From Puniceicoccaceae bacterium (lineage in GTDB: Bacteria > Verrucomicrobiota > Verrucomicrobiia > Opitutales > Coraliomargaritaceae): a DNA stretch of 33,957 bases. The stretch is from positions 1 through 33,957 of the forward strand of contig CACKVQ010000014.1 of assembly GCA_902603705.1 (NCBI GenBank), in the 5' to 3' direction. Below are positions 9,538-17,357 of this stretch, one piece after another (positions within the stretch are counted from its first letter, which is position 1; every line of letters starts with the position of its first letter). The notes beneath the pieces are model-generated. The model was given only the letters and a program-made list of their open reading frames with translations. It was not told the DNA's origin and did not search any database. The position numbers were made by a program, and so were the translations under genes.

Positions 9538-9561
9538 GGGCCGTTCTCACTGGCTCTTTTT
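9538..9561 (+). terminator. Probable intrinsic terminator after the dehydrogenase trio
   Basis: GGGCC (9538-9542) can pair with GGCTC (9552-9556, one G-T pair) around a 9-base loop, followed by TTTTT. It lies 33 bases after the Ldh2 stop, in the convergent gap with the phosphoribosyltransferase gene. The short stem makes it a moderate candidate. Confidence 0.5.
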
Positions 9562-9577
9562 GTATTTAAACTTATAA

Positions 9578-10159
9578 TCATTCGTCACTATGATCATATT
9601 TTGACTCACCTTCTATGATATAAACTTCAGGAAAATTAGAGTTGTGGTTTTTATCTTCCATACCGTATCCAGCGAACCATTCGGAGCCAGTATATTCAAA
9701 TCCGATATAATCCGGAGTATAAACAGATGCTTCATGGTTACGGTGAATCATAACCGCTGTTTTTACCATTTGTGCACCGTTATTTAATGCATATTGGTGT
9801 AGGTTTTTTAGTGTATTACCGCTATCACAAATATCATCCACAAGTAAGACATGACGACCTTTCATTTCAGCTGGTTCGACAACTAAACGAAATTCATTAC
9901 TTTGTATGTTGTCTTTTGAGGAATAGCTCATTGCACGGCAAAAAGAAGGCTCAACTGTATATGGAATTTCTTTTAATAAATCGGCAAAAAAGAAAACGCC
10001 TCCCCTCAGGACACAAATCGCAAGAACTTGTTGTCCCAATGACTCATGAGTATCTTTTACCCAATGCCGTATACGACCGGCCATTTTGTATACGCTGTAA
10101 GCAATATCTTCTTTTGAATATACACGTTTAAAATTAGGAGGTATTTCGCGAATCATCAT
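9578..10159 (-). CDS. hpt: Hypoxanthine(-guanine) phosphoribosyltransferase
   Basis: Cytosolic purine salvage enzyme joining hypoxanthine/guanine (or xanthine) to PRPP. The 193-residue product shows LRGG (51-54, pyrophosphate loop), the PRPP-binding motif VLLVDDICDSGNT (104-116), the flexible-loop region SYSSKDN near 78-84, and YIGFEYTGSEWFAGYGMED near the C-terminus, where HPRTs place base-contacting residues. The ATG ATG pair at 10159/10156 was chosen over the GTG at 10174. It is the last gene of an apparent operon with the permease (gap 43) and nucleosidase (gap 1 further up), which fits a route from imported purine to nucleotide. Confidence 0.9.
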   Translation of the reverse strand: MMIREIPPNFKRVYSKEDIAYSVYKMAGRIRHWVKDTHESLGQQVLAICVLRGGVFFFADLLKEIPYTVEPSFCRAMSYSSKDNIQSNEFRLVVEPAEMKGRHVLLVDDICDSGNTLKNLHQYALNNGAQMVKTAVMIHRNHEASVYTPDYIGFEYTGSEWFAGYGMEDKNHNSNFPEVYIIEGESKYDHSDE

Positions 10160-10202
10160 AATATATATTATCACGGTATCATATTTTAAAATTGTCGATC
10201 TT

Positions 10203-11804
10203 TTAGCGTATTTTTTTAGAGATGATAAAAAATGCTGATGCGATTATGATATAGCCAGCAACCGCCGAAGGCGCTGAAATACTAGGTGACTCTGCTGTTC
10301 CCATGAGCCAAGACAAAATAGGTAAATCAACTAGGGCATTTCCGTCTTTTAGAACATAACCGTGTATAATCCCAAGTGCGGACAGCCCTGCTGCTATTAA
10401 AGCCCAGATTGCTACTTTATAGTGTTGCTTCTCAATGATGTGGAATACCATTGTTGACCAAATCATCGCGACAATTAGAAAGCCTTGCTGTATTGCTAAT
10501 CCACCTGTTAGGAAATTTCCGACCTGTGCTTGTTGATTAAGAAAGCTTGTATTGAAGCTCAATTTTCCATCGCTTATCAAATTTCCCGCACTTAAAATAG
10601 AGCTTACACTTACAAAAAACCATGCCACAATTCCAGGCATTATCCCTATTATAGCTGCTGGGTAGTGGATGGGCTCTGTCGTTTCAAATGCTTGAGCAGC
10701 TATGATTAGTCCTATCCAAAATATAATGGTAATACCAGCTTCTACAGGTATGAGCCAAACAATTGCTGTGAGACTACCGCTTAAACAGATTGCAGTGATT
10801 GTCAGAGCATTCATTATTGAATAAGCCGAGCGGGCGCCCATTTTCTTCCAAGCTGGATGGCCTATGTAAATGGACGTCGGAAAAGGTGATCCAAAAAAAG
10901 CCGCACCCAAAGTGCCAATACCATTAACTACAAGGCATGGTTTTTCTGGAAAATCATCGCCTGCTGCAGCAGCTGACTCGATATTCTGTAAAGACGCAAC
11001 TACTCCAAGCAAGGATATTGGAAGAATAACGCTTATTAACGTAGCTATCTCTGCATGATCAAATGCAGCCAATAATGATCTAAACTCATATTGGGGAAGG
11101 TATAGATTAATTTGGCTGAGCGGATCAATATTTAGAGTCGTCACAGGGGCGGCTCCGGTTAGCCAGCCTAGAATAGTTCCTGCGAATAAGATTATAGCAC
11201 TTGCTGGCAACCATACTGGCAAGTTAGGTGGCTTCAGTAACAAGTATAGCCCTAAAAAAAATAGAGGTAATCCTGCTAATGGGGCGCTCATGATTTGAAA
11301 TAAAAAAGCTAGCCCAAGAAAGCCTATGCCTACACCGCTAAGTGTACTAATAAGAGCTACCCTTGGCACCCATTTGCGTAAGTTCTCTGCAAAAAAGGCT
11401 CCTATGAATTCAATTAATCCTCCGATTACGCAGGCAAGAATTCCGGCTTGCCATGCAAGTGTCTCTGGATCTTCCAATCCTTTAGCCTGAGCAATTAGCT
11501 TTGCTGGCAGCATGACAAGGAAGATGTTAGCAAATATTGCTGGCGTACTGATTCCGTAAGGTAGGGCACATATGTCTTCGCGATTAGTTGCAGACATTTG
11601 CTTTTGGGCTAGATAAGCATAGTAGACGTTTCCAATTAAAAATGAGATAGCAATTCCCGGTAATATTCGCCCTATTACAAGATCGACCGAAAATTCTAGT
11701 ACACCTAGGCAGAGCGGAGTTAAAATTAATAGCTGAACTAAGTTGTTTATAAAAGCTGCTATAAATCCGTCCCAATCACCTCGACAAATCTTAAAAATTC
11801 TCAT
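10203..11804 (-). CDS. NCS2-like nucleobase permease (paralog A)
   Basis: Inner-membrane transporter of 533 aa with about 12-14 hydrophobic segments, related to the xanthine/uracil (NCS2/SLC23-fold) permeases. Landmarks are GDWDGFIAAFINNLVQLLI at the N-terminus, IESAAAAGDD in the region carrying the substrate Glu in NCS2 carriers, VNGIGTLGAAFFGSPFPT, and YIGHPAWKKMGARSAYS. It shares this whole pattern with the 540-aa permease at 17358-18980 (IESASAAGDDF, VNGIGTVMTSFLGSPFPT, YIGHLGMKQIGARAGYS), so the two are clear paralogs. The start codon lies 1 base after the nucleosidase stop, implying co-transcription. A purine base is the likely substrate from context; the exact one is unknown. Confidence 0.82.
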   Translation of the reverse strand: MRIFKICRGDWDGFIAAFINNLVQLLILTPLCLGVLEFSVDLVIGRILPGIAISFLIGNVYYAYLAQKQMSATNREDICALPYGISTPAIFANIFLVMLPAKLIAQAKGLEDPETLAWQAGILACVIGGLIEFIGAFFAENLRKWVPRVALISTLSGVGIGFLGLAFLFQIMSAPLAGLPLFFLGLYLLLKPPNLPVWLPASAIILFAGTILGWLTGAAPVTTLNIDPLSQINLYLPQYEFRSLLAAFDHAEIATLISVILPISLLGVVASLQNIESAAAAGDDFPEKPCLVVNGIGTLGAAFFGSPFPTSIYIGHPAWKKMGARSAYSIMNALTITAICLSGSLTAIVWLIPVEAGITIIFWIGLIIAAQAFETTEPIHYPAAIIGIMPGIVAWFFVSVSSILSAGNLISDGKLSFNTSFLNQQAQVGNFLTGGLAIQQGFLIVAMIWSTMVFHIIEKQHYKVAIWALIAAGLSALGIIHGYVLKDGNALVDLPILSWLMGTAESPSISAPSAVAGYIIIASAFFIISKKIR

Positions 11805-11805
11805 A

Positions 11806-12567
11806 TTAATCAGAGTAATACTTTAGGAAATGAATAGTCCAGCGCGCAGCAGATGCAGCTGCTAACTGTCCGTATTTACGATAGTCACGTCCTGGGTTGG
11901 CTTGTGTCTTGTTGCTACCTGCTCGAAACACAATATGCGGATATCGTAAGTGATTACAGACCTGTGCTATCGCGGCGCTTTCCATTTCCATAAGGTCAGG
12001 ATTGAGCTTTACTCTAATGTCATCAATTCGTGCTCGATTGACTCCAAATAGGTCGCTGGCACAGACTACGCCTGTATATACTTTAGGCTGATAACTAACT
12101 TGGTCGACTATTATGGCTGAGCTCTTGTAATTCTTAGCAATGACTAGAGCGGCATTGTATAGAGTCTTACTTGGCTTATACTGATAATGAGTCATCATTT
12201 TTAGATTTGGACTTCGAACTTTTCTATATTCCATACCTTTTTCGGTCAAGTTACCTGCAGCGTGGTGGATAGTCCGCTTAGAAATAATCACATCACCACA
12301 ATTTACTCTGGGATGCATTCTAGAGCCTGTACCAGATACTATAACTGCCTTAGGCTTAAGTTTTTCAACAAAAAGAGCGGTACACATGGCTGCATTTGTA
12401 ACGCCGACTCCAGTAACTGTAGAAATTATGTCGTGCCGCCCTAGAGTACCTCTCTTGTATTTGAAGATAGATAATTTATCTTCGGAACAGTTACTTAGCT
12501 CATTTTGGATAAGCCGACTCTCTGATGGCATAGCACTTAAAACCAGAATCGGGTCACCTTTAAACAT
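11806..12567 (-). CDS. Cytosolic PNP/UDP-family nucleosidase or phosphorylase (MTAN-like, Asp-to-Asn)
   Basis: Cleaves the N-glycosidic bond of a nucleoside, by family. The 253 aa have no signal peptide. ILVLSAMPSES (Glu16 at the MTAN Glu12 position), VTGVGVTNAA, IVSGTGSRMHPRVNCGDVII and MEMESAAIAQVC (Glu194/Glu196) are family landmarks. At the position of the catalytic Asp of MTAN/hexameric PNP (normally RAISD) it has FRAGSN, i.e. Asn219. In trimeric PNPs an Asn at the base site selects 6-oxopurines, so a shift to inosine/guanosine-like substrates is possible (inference). It is the first gene of the nucleosidase-permease-hpt operon and is divergent from an exported nucleoside hydrolase. Confidence 0.8.
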   Translation of the reverse strand: MFKGDPILVLSAMPSESRLIQNELSNCSEDKLSIFKYKRGTLGRHDIISTVTGVGVTNAAMCTALFVEKLKPKAVIVSGTGSRMHPRVNCGDVIISKRTIHHAAGNLTEKGMEYRKVRSPNLKMMTHYQYKPSKTLYNAALVIAKNYKSSAIIVDQVSYQPKVYTGVVCASDLFGVNRARIDDIRVKLNPDLMEMESAAIAQVCNHLRYPHIVFRAGSNKTQANPGRDYRKYGQLAAASAARWTIHFLKYYSD

Positions 12568-12595
12568 ATTAATCTATAATACCATAAACTGTGCC

Positions 12596-12601
12596 ATTAT
12601 A
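12596..12601 (-). promoter_or_regulatory. Candidate -10 element for the nucleosidase-permease-hpt operon
   Basis: Read on the minus strand this is an exact TATAAT, 28 bases before the ATG at 12567. No strong -35 is obvious 17 bases upstream. The 198-base divergent gap (12568-12765) holds nothing else recognisable. Confidence 0.3.
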
Positions 12602-12765
12602 ACTTAGGGTCTCTGCTTTTTACATAGGTTCATTAGATATATTTGAAAGCTTGTAAGTCATAAATTAAAGTAACCAATAGAGATAGTAATCTTCGTTTTT
12701 AAATGTGAATTAAAATCCTGGTACTTCCTTGCGCTTCATGGCATGTCGTATGCTTTCCTTTTATT

Positions 12766-13884
12766 ATGAATAACTATCAAGTCTTTAAAAAATGGTACAA
12801 TATGCGCCCATTGTTTTGCCTGTTGCTTCTTATTTTGCTTCCTCTGCTTGCAGGCGCAGAAAAGCGTAAGGTCATTATTGATGATGATTCCTTTAGCTTA
12901 ATGCACCTTATGTTATTGGGCGCTGATGATGTTGAGGTACTTGGCATTGCTTCAGTTACTGGAAACAGTTGGTCAGGGCGTATTGTCCCGTATGCTTTGC
13001 GCGGCTTGGAGCTAATTGATCGACCGAATATACCTGTAGTTATGGGAGCAACCTATCCGCTATTAAATACGGAAGCACAAACAAAGCTATGGGAAGCGCT
13101 ATATGGGCGCCTCACATGGAAGGGAGTGTGGATGAAAGAGTGGGCAGAACCTACTATTCAGAGTTTACCTGAATACTATGAGGTGGATGCTTCTGTGGAA
13201 GTAACTTGGGGTAATCCTACAATAGAACCCGACCCTCGCATTGCTGCAAATTTTCTTATAGAAATGGTTCGGACTTATCCAGGTGAAATTAGTATAATAG
13301 CAGGCGGGCCGCTGACGAATCTTGCTCTAGCGCAACGACTGGATCCTGAATTTGCAAGCTTAGCTAAGGAATTGGTGTACATGGGCGCTAGTTTTAATCC
13401 GCAGCAGGTTATCGACAACCAAGTAGCGGCTGATTTTGCTCGCGAATTTGCAAACTCACCGAGGCGCGAGTTCAACATTCGACTCGACCCAGAAGCGGCA
13501 AGTATTACCTCGAGAAGCCCATGGCCTAAAATTACGATTATTCCAGTCGATCCATCAACTAGCACGCAATTAACTGCCGAGTTACTGAATCGTGCTGCAA
13601 ATGCTGCCCCCAAAGAGATGGGCGAAGTACTAGCGACTTGGGAGCCAGGATTTCCACTCTGGGATGAGATTGCTGCGGCTGTATGGCTAGACCCTAGCTT
13701 AATTCTCGAAAAAGAGCGACTGTACGTTGATTACAACACGCAATTTGGACCGAGTTATGGAGACACGCTTTCATGGCGAGAGCATTACCAACCAAACCTA
13801 GGTGAGCAACCGGCTACTGTCATACGCAAAGTGGATCGCCTGAGACTGGAAGCTCTGTTAATTGAAAAACTAGCTAATTTATGA
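12766..13884 (+). CDS. Exported inosine/uridine-preferring nucleoside hydrolase family protein (atypical active site)
   Basis: Predicted periplasmic nucleoside hydrolase-fold protein, 372 aa (360 if the Met at 12802 is used). A signal peptide is clear: MRPLFCLLLLILLPLLAGA, then E. Fold landmarks are KVIIDDDSF, VLGIASVTGN, IIAGGPLTNLALAQRLDPEF, LVYMGASF, IRLDPEAASI and PLWDEIAAAVWLDP. The Ca-binding N-terminal motif, usually DxDxGxDDA, reads DDDSFSLMH: the first two Asp are kept, the DD pair is lost. The active-site His before the C-terminal Asp is Trp (LWDE). It may therefore have altered metal chemistry, a different substrate, or be a binding protein. It is followed after 40 bases by an exported PNP-fold gene. 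Confidence 0.85.
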   Translation: MNNYQVFKKWYNMRPLFCLLLLILLPLLAGAEKRKVIIDDDSFSLMHLMLLGADDVEVLGIASVTGNSWSGRIVPYALRGLELIDRPNIPVVMGATYPLLNTEAQTKLWEALYGRLTWKGVWMKEWAEPTIQSLPEYYEVDASVEVTWGNPTIEPDPRIAANFLIEMVRTYPGEISIIAGGPLTNLALAQRLDPEFASLAKELVYMGASFNPQQVIDNQVAADFAREFANSPRREFNIRLDPEAASITSRSPWPKITIIPVDPSTSTQLTAELLNRAANAAPKEMGEVLATWEPGFPLWDEIAAAVWLDPSLILEKERLYVDYNTQFGPSYGDTLSWREHYQPNLGEQPATVIRKVDRLRLEALLIEKLANL

Positions 13885-13924
13885 GTTTATAATTAATCGG
13901 TCTAGTTAGTGCTATACCACTACT

Positions 13925-14887
13925 ATGAAATTATTGTACACAGTTTTCCTATTTTCAGTTGTTTGCACTGCCGGATTCATTTTGCCCTCCAGTGCCACAG
14001 AAGAAAAAGTATTTATTGCTGTAGTCGGAGGGACTTCTTTTGGAGCGCCCGAAAAATTCGGGCAAGGCTTGGTCGAAAGTGAAGGCTTTATTCAGATCGA
14101 AACGCCTGTAGGGCTAGGTCCAAAACTCTACAAAATGCGTTACAAAGGCGTTCCTTTTTATTATGTAAGAATGTATGGTTATGAAACAGATATTCCTAGC
14201 GAGAACGATGAAAACGTCCATGTTAGAACCTGGTATTCCCTCTATAAGGTAGGTGTAACGCATGCTTTAGGGGGCGCCAGTTCGGGGGCGATTCGTACTG
14301 ACTGGGACTACGACGATCTTGTCATCATTGATGACTTTATGGTTATGGAGAGTCACCGAACACAAAATATTTTAGATTTTGCCGGCATAGAGAGACCTGG
14401 AATATTTGCCAATTACGCAGAGCCTTACAGCCCATCATTGCGAAATCTTCTCATTGATGAAGCGCGCAAAGCACAGCCTGGTTATACTGGCAAGTTATGG
14501 GAGCACGGTGTTTTTGTTCAGCATAACCCTGGTCGCTTCGAGACAGCTGCAGAAATCAGGGCGATGCGAATACTCGGCGCTGATTTAACCAGCGAGAATG
14601 TCGGCACTTGTACAGTTTACGCTCGTCAACTTGGCATACGTTGGGCGACCTTGTGTTCAATTGCCAATCCTGCAGTCGGAGTACGTCCCTTTGATTTTAA
14701 GGACATGCAAGAGAGTGTACAGAGAATTGCTGCCCAGGCGATTCCCATAGTGTTAGAATCGATCGCTCGCATTCCAGATGAAGCCATGTTGCCTGAGCCT
14801 GCCAGCACAGGAGAAGTTTATACTGGATCTTATACAGACCCCGATTCTAAATCTTCTAGCATTATTGAGTCCACTGGGAATGAGTAG
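13925..14887 (+). CDS. Exported trimeric PNP/MTAP-fold protein
   Basis: A 320-aa protein with a signal peptide (MKLLYTVFLFSVVCTAGFIL, cleavage probably after PSSA) followed by a PNP/MTAP phosphorylase fold: AVVGGTSFG (33-40), ALGGASSGAIR, RFETAAEIRAMRILGAD (204-220) and CSIANPAVG, where Asn248 matches the 6-oxopurine-contacting Asn of trimeric PNPs. Classical members are cytosolic and use phosphate. Here the GRxH phosphate motif reads VRMY (Arg kept, His to Tyr) and the GMST/VPE segment reads GTCTVY, so phosphate binding looks weakened. The C-terminal ~30 residues are a low-complexity Ser/Thr tail. Likely co-transcribed with the preceding nucleoside hydrolase. Confidence 0.8.
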   Translation: MKLLYTVFLFSVVCTAGFILPSSATEEKVFIAVVGGTSFGAPEKFGQGLVESEGFIQIETPVGLGPKLYKMRYKGVPFYYVRMYGYETDIPSENDENVHVRTWYSLYKVGVTHALGGASSGAIRTDWDYDDLVIIDDFMVMESHRTQNILDFAGIERPGIFANYAEPYSPSLRNLLIDEARKAQPGYTGKLWEHGVFVQHNPGRFETAAEIRAMRILGADLTSENVGTCTVYARQLGIRWATLCSIANPAVGVRPFDFKDMQESVQRIAAQAIPIVLESIARIPDEAMLPEPASTGEVYTGSYTDPDSKSSSIIESTGNE

Positions 14888-14979
14888 AGCAGGGTGCTTT
14901 GCAATATTAACAAAGTATTTTAATCCCATTGTTGGAGAACTATTCTACTGCTAGTAATCCCTTTATTAGTTATGAAGAA

Positions 14980-15450
14980 ATGAATGATAAGCAGGCTTGC
15001 GAAGCATTGCGTAGGGTAAATTCGCTTGCGGTGAAGGCAAAAAATGATGGTAAGCATCCTTTTGCCGCTTCTCTACTAGCTGAGGATGCAGAGACCATAC
15101 TATTATCTGCTTGTAACGTTAGCACCGTAAAGCATGCCGAGATCGAACTAGTGCGTAAGGCCACAGAAATATACGACTCTGAGTTTTTATGGAGCTGTAC
15201 TTTAGTTACTAACTTTGAGCCGTGTGCCATGTGTACAGGAGCTATTTATTGGGCTAATATAGGACGTATTGTATATGGTGCATCAGAAACAGAGCTAATC
15301 AAATTGACTGGCGCCCATAAACAAAACCCAACACTTAAAATGCCTTGCCGGGAAATAATAAAAGCGGGGGCGAAGCAAATTAAAGTACTAGGGCCCTATG
15401 ATTGCGTTCAAGACGAGATATTAGAATTACATCATAACTTTTGGTTATAA
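14980..15450 (+). CDS. Nucleobase deaminase, guanine deaminase (GuaD)-like
   Basis: Zinc-dependent deaminase of the cytidine deaminase superfamily, 156 aa, the same size as Bacillus guanine deaminase. The zinc site is HAE (52-54, with the proton-shuttling Glu54) and PCAMC (81-85); EPCAMCTGAIYWANIGRIVY is strongly GuaD-like. The usual DPTAHAE reads VSTVKHAE and the first loop reads PFAASL instead of PFGAVI, so the substrate may not be plain guanine. The ATG at 14980 gives a family-length protein; a TTG at 14929 would add 17 residues. No signal peptide, so it acts in the cytosol on imported bases. TadA is an alternative but lacks this GAIYWA phrase. Confidence 0.82.
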   Translation: MNDKQACEALRRVNSLAVKAKNDGKHPFAASLLAEDAETILLSACNVSTVKHAEIELVRKATEIYDSEFLWSCTLVTNFEPCAMCTGAIYWANIGRIVYGASETELIKLTGAHKQNPTLKMPCREIIKAGAKQIKVLGPYDCVQDEILELHHNFWL

Positions 15451-15454
15451 CTAT

Positions 15455-16165
15455 TTAGGCTAAATGTACGAAATTACTCCGAAAGACTGAACGCGTTTTT
15501 TTTGTATTTCCTTTTATCCAGTAAACAACTAAGTAAACAACGGGTGTGTCGAGAAGCGCCACAAGTAGCTTCAATAAGTAGGACCCGATAATTACTTTTG
15601 GTAGCACTGAGTTTGGAATAACTCCATAAAATCCAATTGTGTAAAAAATTATAGTATCAAAAAACTGCGAGCCCCATGTAGAAACATTGTTTCGTAACCA
15701 GAGCATCCTGTCTCCGGTTTTTTTCTTAACCCACTCAAAGACGTAAATGTCCCACAGTTGCGCGAAAAGCGTTGCTACTAGAGAACCAACTACAATTCTT
15801 GGCGCTGCACTAAAAAGAGTAATATACGCGTCATTATGTGGCCAGCCTTCTGCTGCGGGAAGTAGTGTCGCAATGTAGATAAGAACGGTGGCAATTATGT
15901 AGACAGCTGCGCCTAAGTAGACCATCAGACGGGCACGTTTTGGTCCCCAAACTTCGGCTACTGCGTCAGTGCATGGGAAAGTAAAAGCATGGGCAAAAGA
16001 CCCGTAGCTGAAGGCGAGCATGCCAAGCCCTAGGTAAGATAGATCTAGCGGCACAAGCTTTACAGTAATGGACTGAAGGATACCCCAAAAGCCTACATAT
16101 AATCCTAAGAGAATATAGTACTTATACTCCGATGGAGCTGTAACAGGTGCGGCCGAATTATTCAC
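15455..16165 (-). CDS. YhhQ/VUT-family queuosine-precursor transporter
   Basis: Inner-membrane carrier of 236 aa with six or so hydrophobic segments. The family phrases are present: FTFPCTDAVAEVWGPKRAR, LFAQLWDIYVFEWVKKKTGD, LWLRNNVSTWGSQFFDTIIFY and VLPKVIIGSYLLKLLVALLDTP. Characterised YhhQ proteins import preQ0/preQ1, and some members import queuine or queuosine. It starts with GTG at 16165; its stop is 4 bases from the convergent deaminase stop. It probably forms an operon with the upstream exported NUP gene (gap 21). Together with queH at 5741-6409 it suggests 7-deazapurine salvage. Confidence 0.88.
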   Translation of the reverse strand: MNNSAAPVTAPSEYKYYILLGLYVGFWGILQSITVKLVPLDLSYLGLGMLAFSYGSFAHAFTFPCTDAVAEVWGPKRARLMVYLGAAVYIIATVLIYIATLLPAAEGWPHNDAYITLFSAAPRIVVGSLVATLFAQLWDIYVFEWVKKKTGDRMLWLRNNVSTWGSQFFDTIIFYTIGFYGVIPNSVLPKVIIGSYLLKLLVALLDTPVVYLVVYWIKGNTKKTRSVFRSNFVHLA

Positions 16166-16186
16166 AATTCATAAATTCTGCTTGTT

Positions 16187-17242
16187 CTACTTTAGTTGAG
16201 GTGAGGCGCTCTTATAAATATCCCAATTTCGTACTATTTCTCGAACTGTATGGCTTCCTACAGTATATGCATTTTCTATTGATGGTATAAATGCAGAGTA
16301 CCCCCCCATAACTTCGCCTGCTTTGCTTTCAATAGCAGTCCCACCAGGCCACTGCATCGTATAGTTACTCGCGGCTCGAAGCATCATGACTCTTGAGCAG
16401 TCTACTAAATTAGCTTGTTCTAGGAATTCTAATGCAATCATCATTCCACTGCCTTCCATTGCAGATGCAACAAATTCACCTTTGCCATCTGTCCAATAAT
16501 CGACCCATTTATTCGCCCATTCATTTTCGATGGCTCCATGCCAGTAATTCATTGCTGCTAAGTAACTGCCGCGCAGAACAAATGGGGGCTTTTGCCCCAT
16601 AGGTGTTTCGGTGAATTTTTGTCGTCGCAACGCTATAGCTTCTGTGTCCATTAGTTGAACTTTCTTAGTGAGTGCAAATGCCCAATTAGTCAGCGACTCA
16701 TTTAATTGGAAGTAGGATCCTTCACTGGTTGGACGTGGTTGTTGATATGGACTTTTTGCTCGAAATGGGAATCGACCAGTTGACCAGCTTTCGGGGGCTT
16801 CGCGAATGTCAATGGAGTGAGAAAGATCACCATCGATTACCCAGTCGACCCAGCAGACGCTTGCTAAAGAAGCATCTGCTGGATCAAATCCTGCAATTCC
16901 AGCTAGTAGCCAATAGGACTGAGAAAAATCAAAGCGTGGATCCAATGCGACGGCTGTTATGCTTGCAGCTGCTTTAGCTGTACCGATACCAGTAACCATA
17001 CCAAGCACTCCGTCCTGCTCGTTCCAGTAAAGGTCACGATTTCCATGCGGTAAAGGTATTCTTTTGCTCAGAGGATATCGTTCTGCCCAGAGTTGGAACT
17101 CGCCAGGATCATCTGCTGTAACTTCTCCTCTTTCAAATAATGCAACAATAACGACTTTCACTTTTTTAGGCTCAATAGCGGATCCTGTTAGTGCGATCGT
17201 CAGTAAAAAGTTTATAGAGATAAATAATAAGGAATTTTTCAC
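16187..17242 (-). CDS. Exported NUP-family (purine nucleoside permease-like) protein
   Basis: A 351-aa member of the NUP family (Pfam PF06516), named after a yeast nucleoside permease although its fold is that of the phosphorylase/nucleosidase superfamily. It is preceded by a signal peptide (MKNSLLFISINFLLTIALTGSA) and has no further membrane helices, so a periplasmic binding or nucleoside-cleaving role is more likely than transport (inference). Landmarks are VVIVALFERGEVTADDPGEF, VTGIGTAKAAASITAVALDPRFD, YWLLAGIAGFDPADAS, AMEGSGMMIALEFL and LRAASNY. The start is GTG at 17242. It is upstream of and co-directional with the YhhQ-type transporter. A second, fragmentary NUP copy lies at 33704-33919. 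Confidence 0.85.
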   Translation of the reverse strand: MKNSLLFISINFLLTIALTGSAIEPKKVKVVIVALFERGEVTADDPGEFQLWAERYPLSKRIPLPHGNRDLYWNEQDGVLGMVTGIGTAKAAASITAVALDPRFDFSQSYWLLAGIAGFDPADASLASVCWVDWVIDGDLSHSIDIREAPESWSTGRFPFRAKSPYQQPRPTSEGSYFQLNESLTNWAFALTKKVQLMDTEAIALRRQKFTETPMGQKPPFVLRGSYLAAMNYWHGAIENEWANKWVDYWTDGKGEFVASAMEGSGMMIALEFLEQANLVDCSRVMMLRAASNYTMQWPGGTAIESKAGEVMGGYSAFIPSIENAYTVGSHTVREIVRNWDIYKSASPQLK

Positions 17243-17357
17243 ATCTTGATAGGAGCAAGTGGTACGCCATAAATTAGAAGATAATGAAATTCTTTACTGT
17301 CATGCTCGCCATTGAATTTTATTGTTAATTTGGTCTTAGTCTTGCTTTAAATTTGGG

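Noticed and set aside
9772-10131. 119-codon plus-strand open frame over hpt
   Set aside because: Antisense to the PRPP-binding region of a conserved phosphoribosyltransferase.
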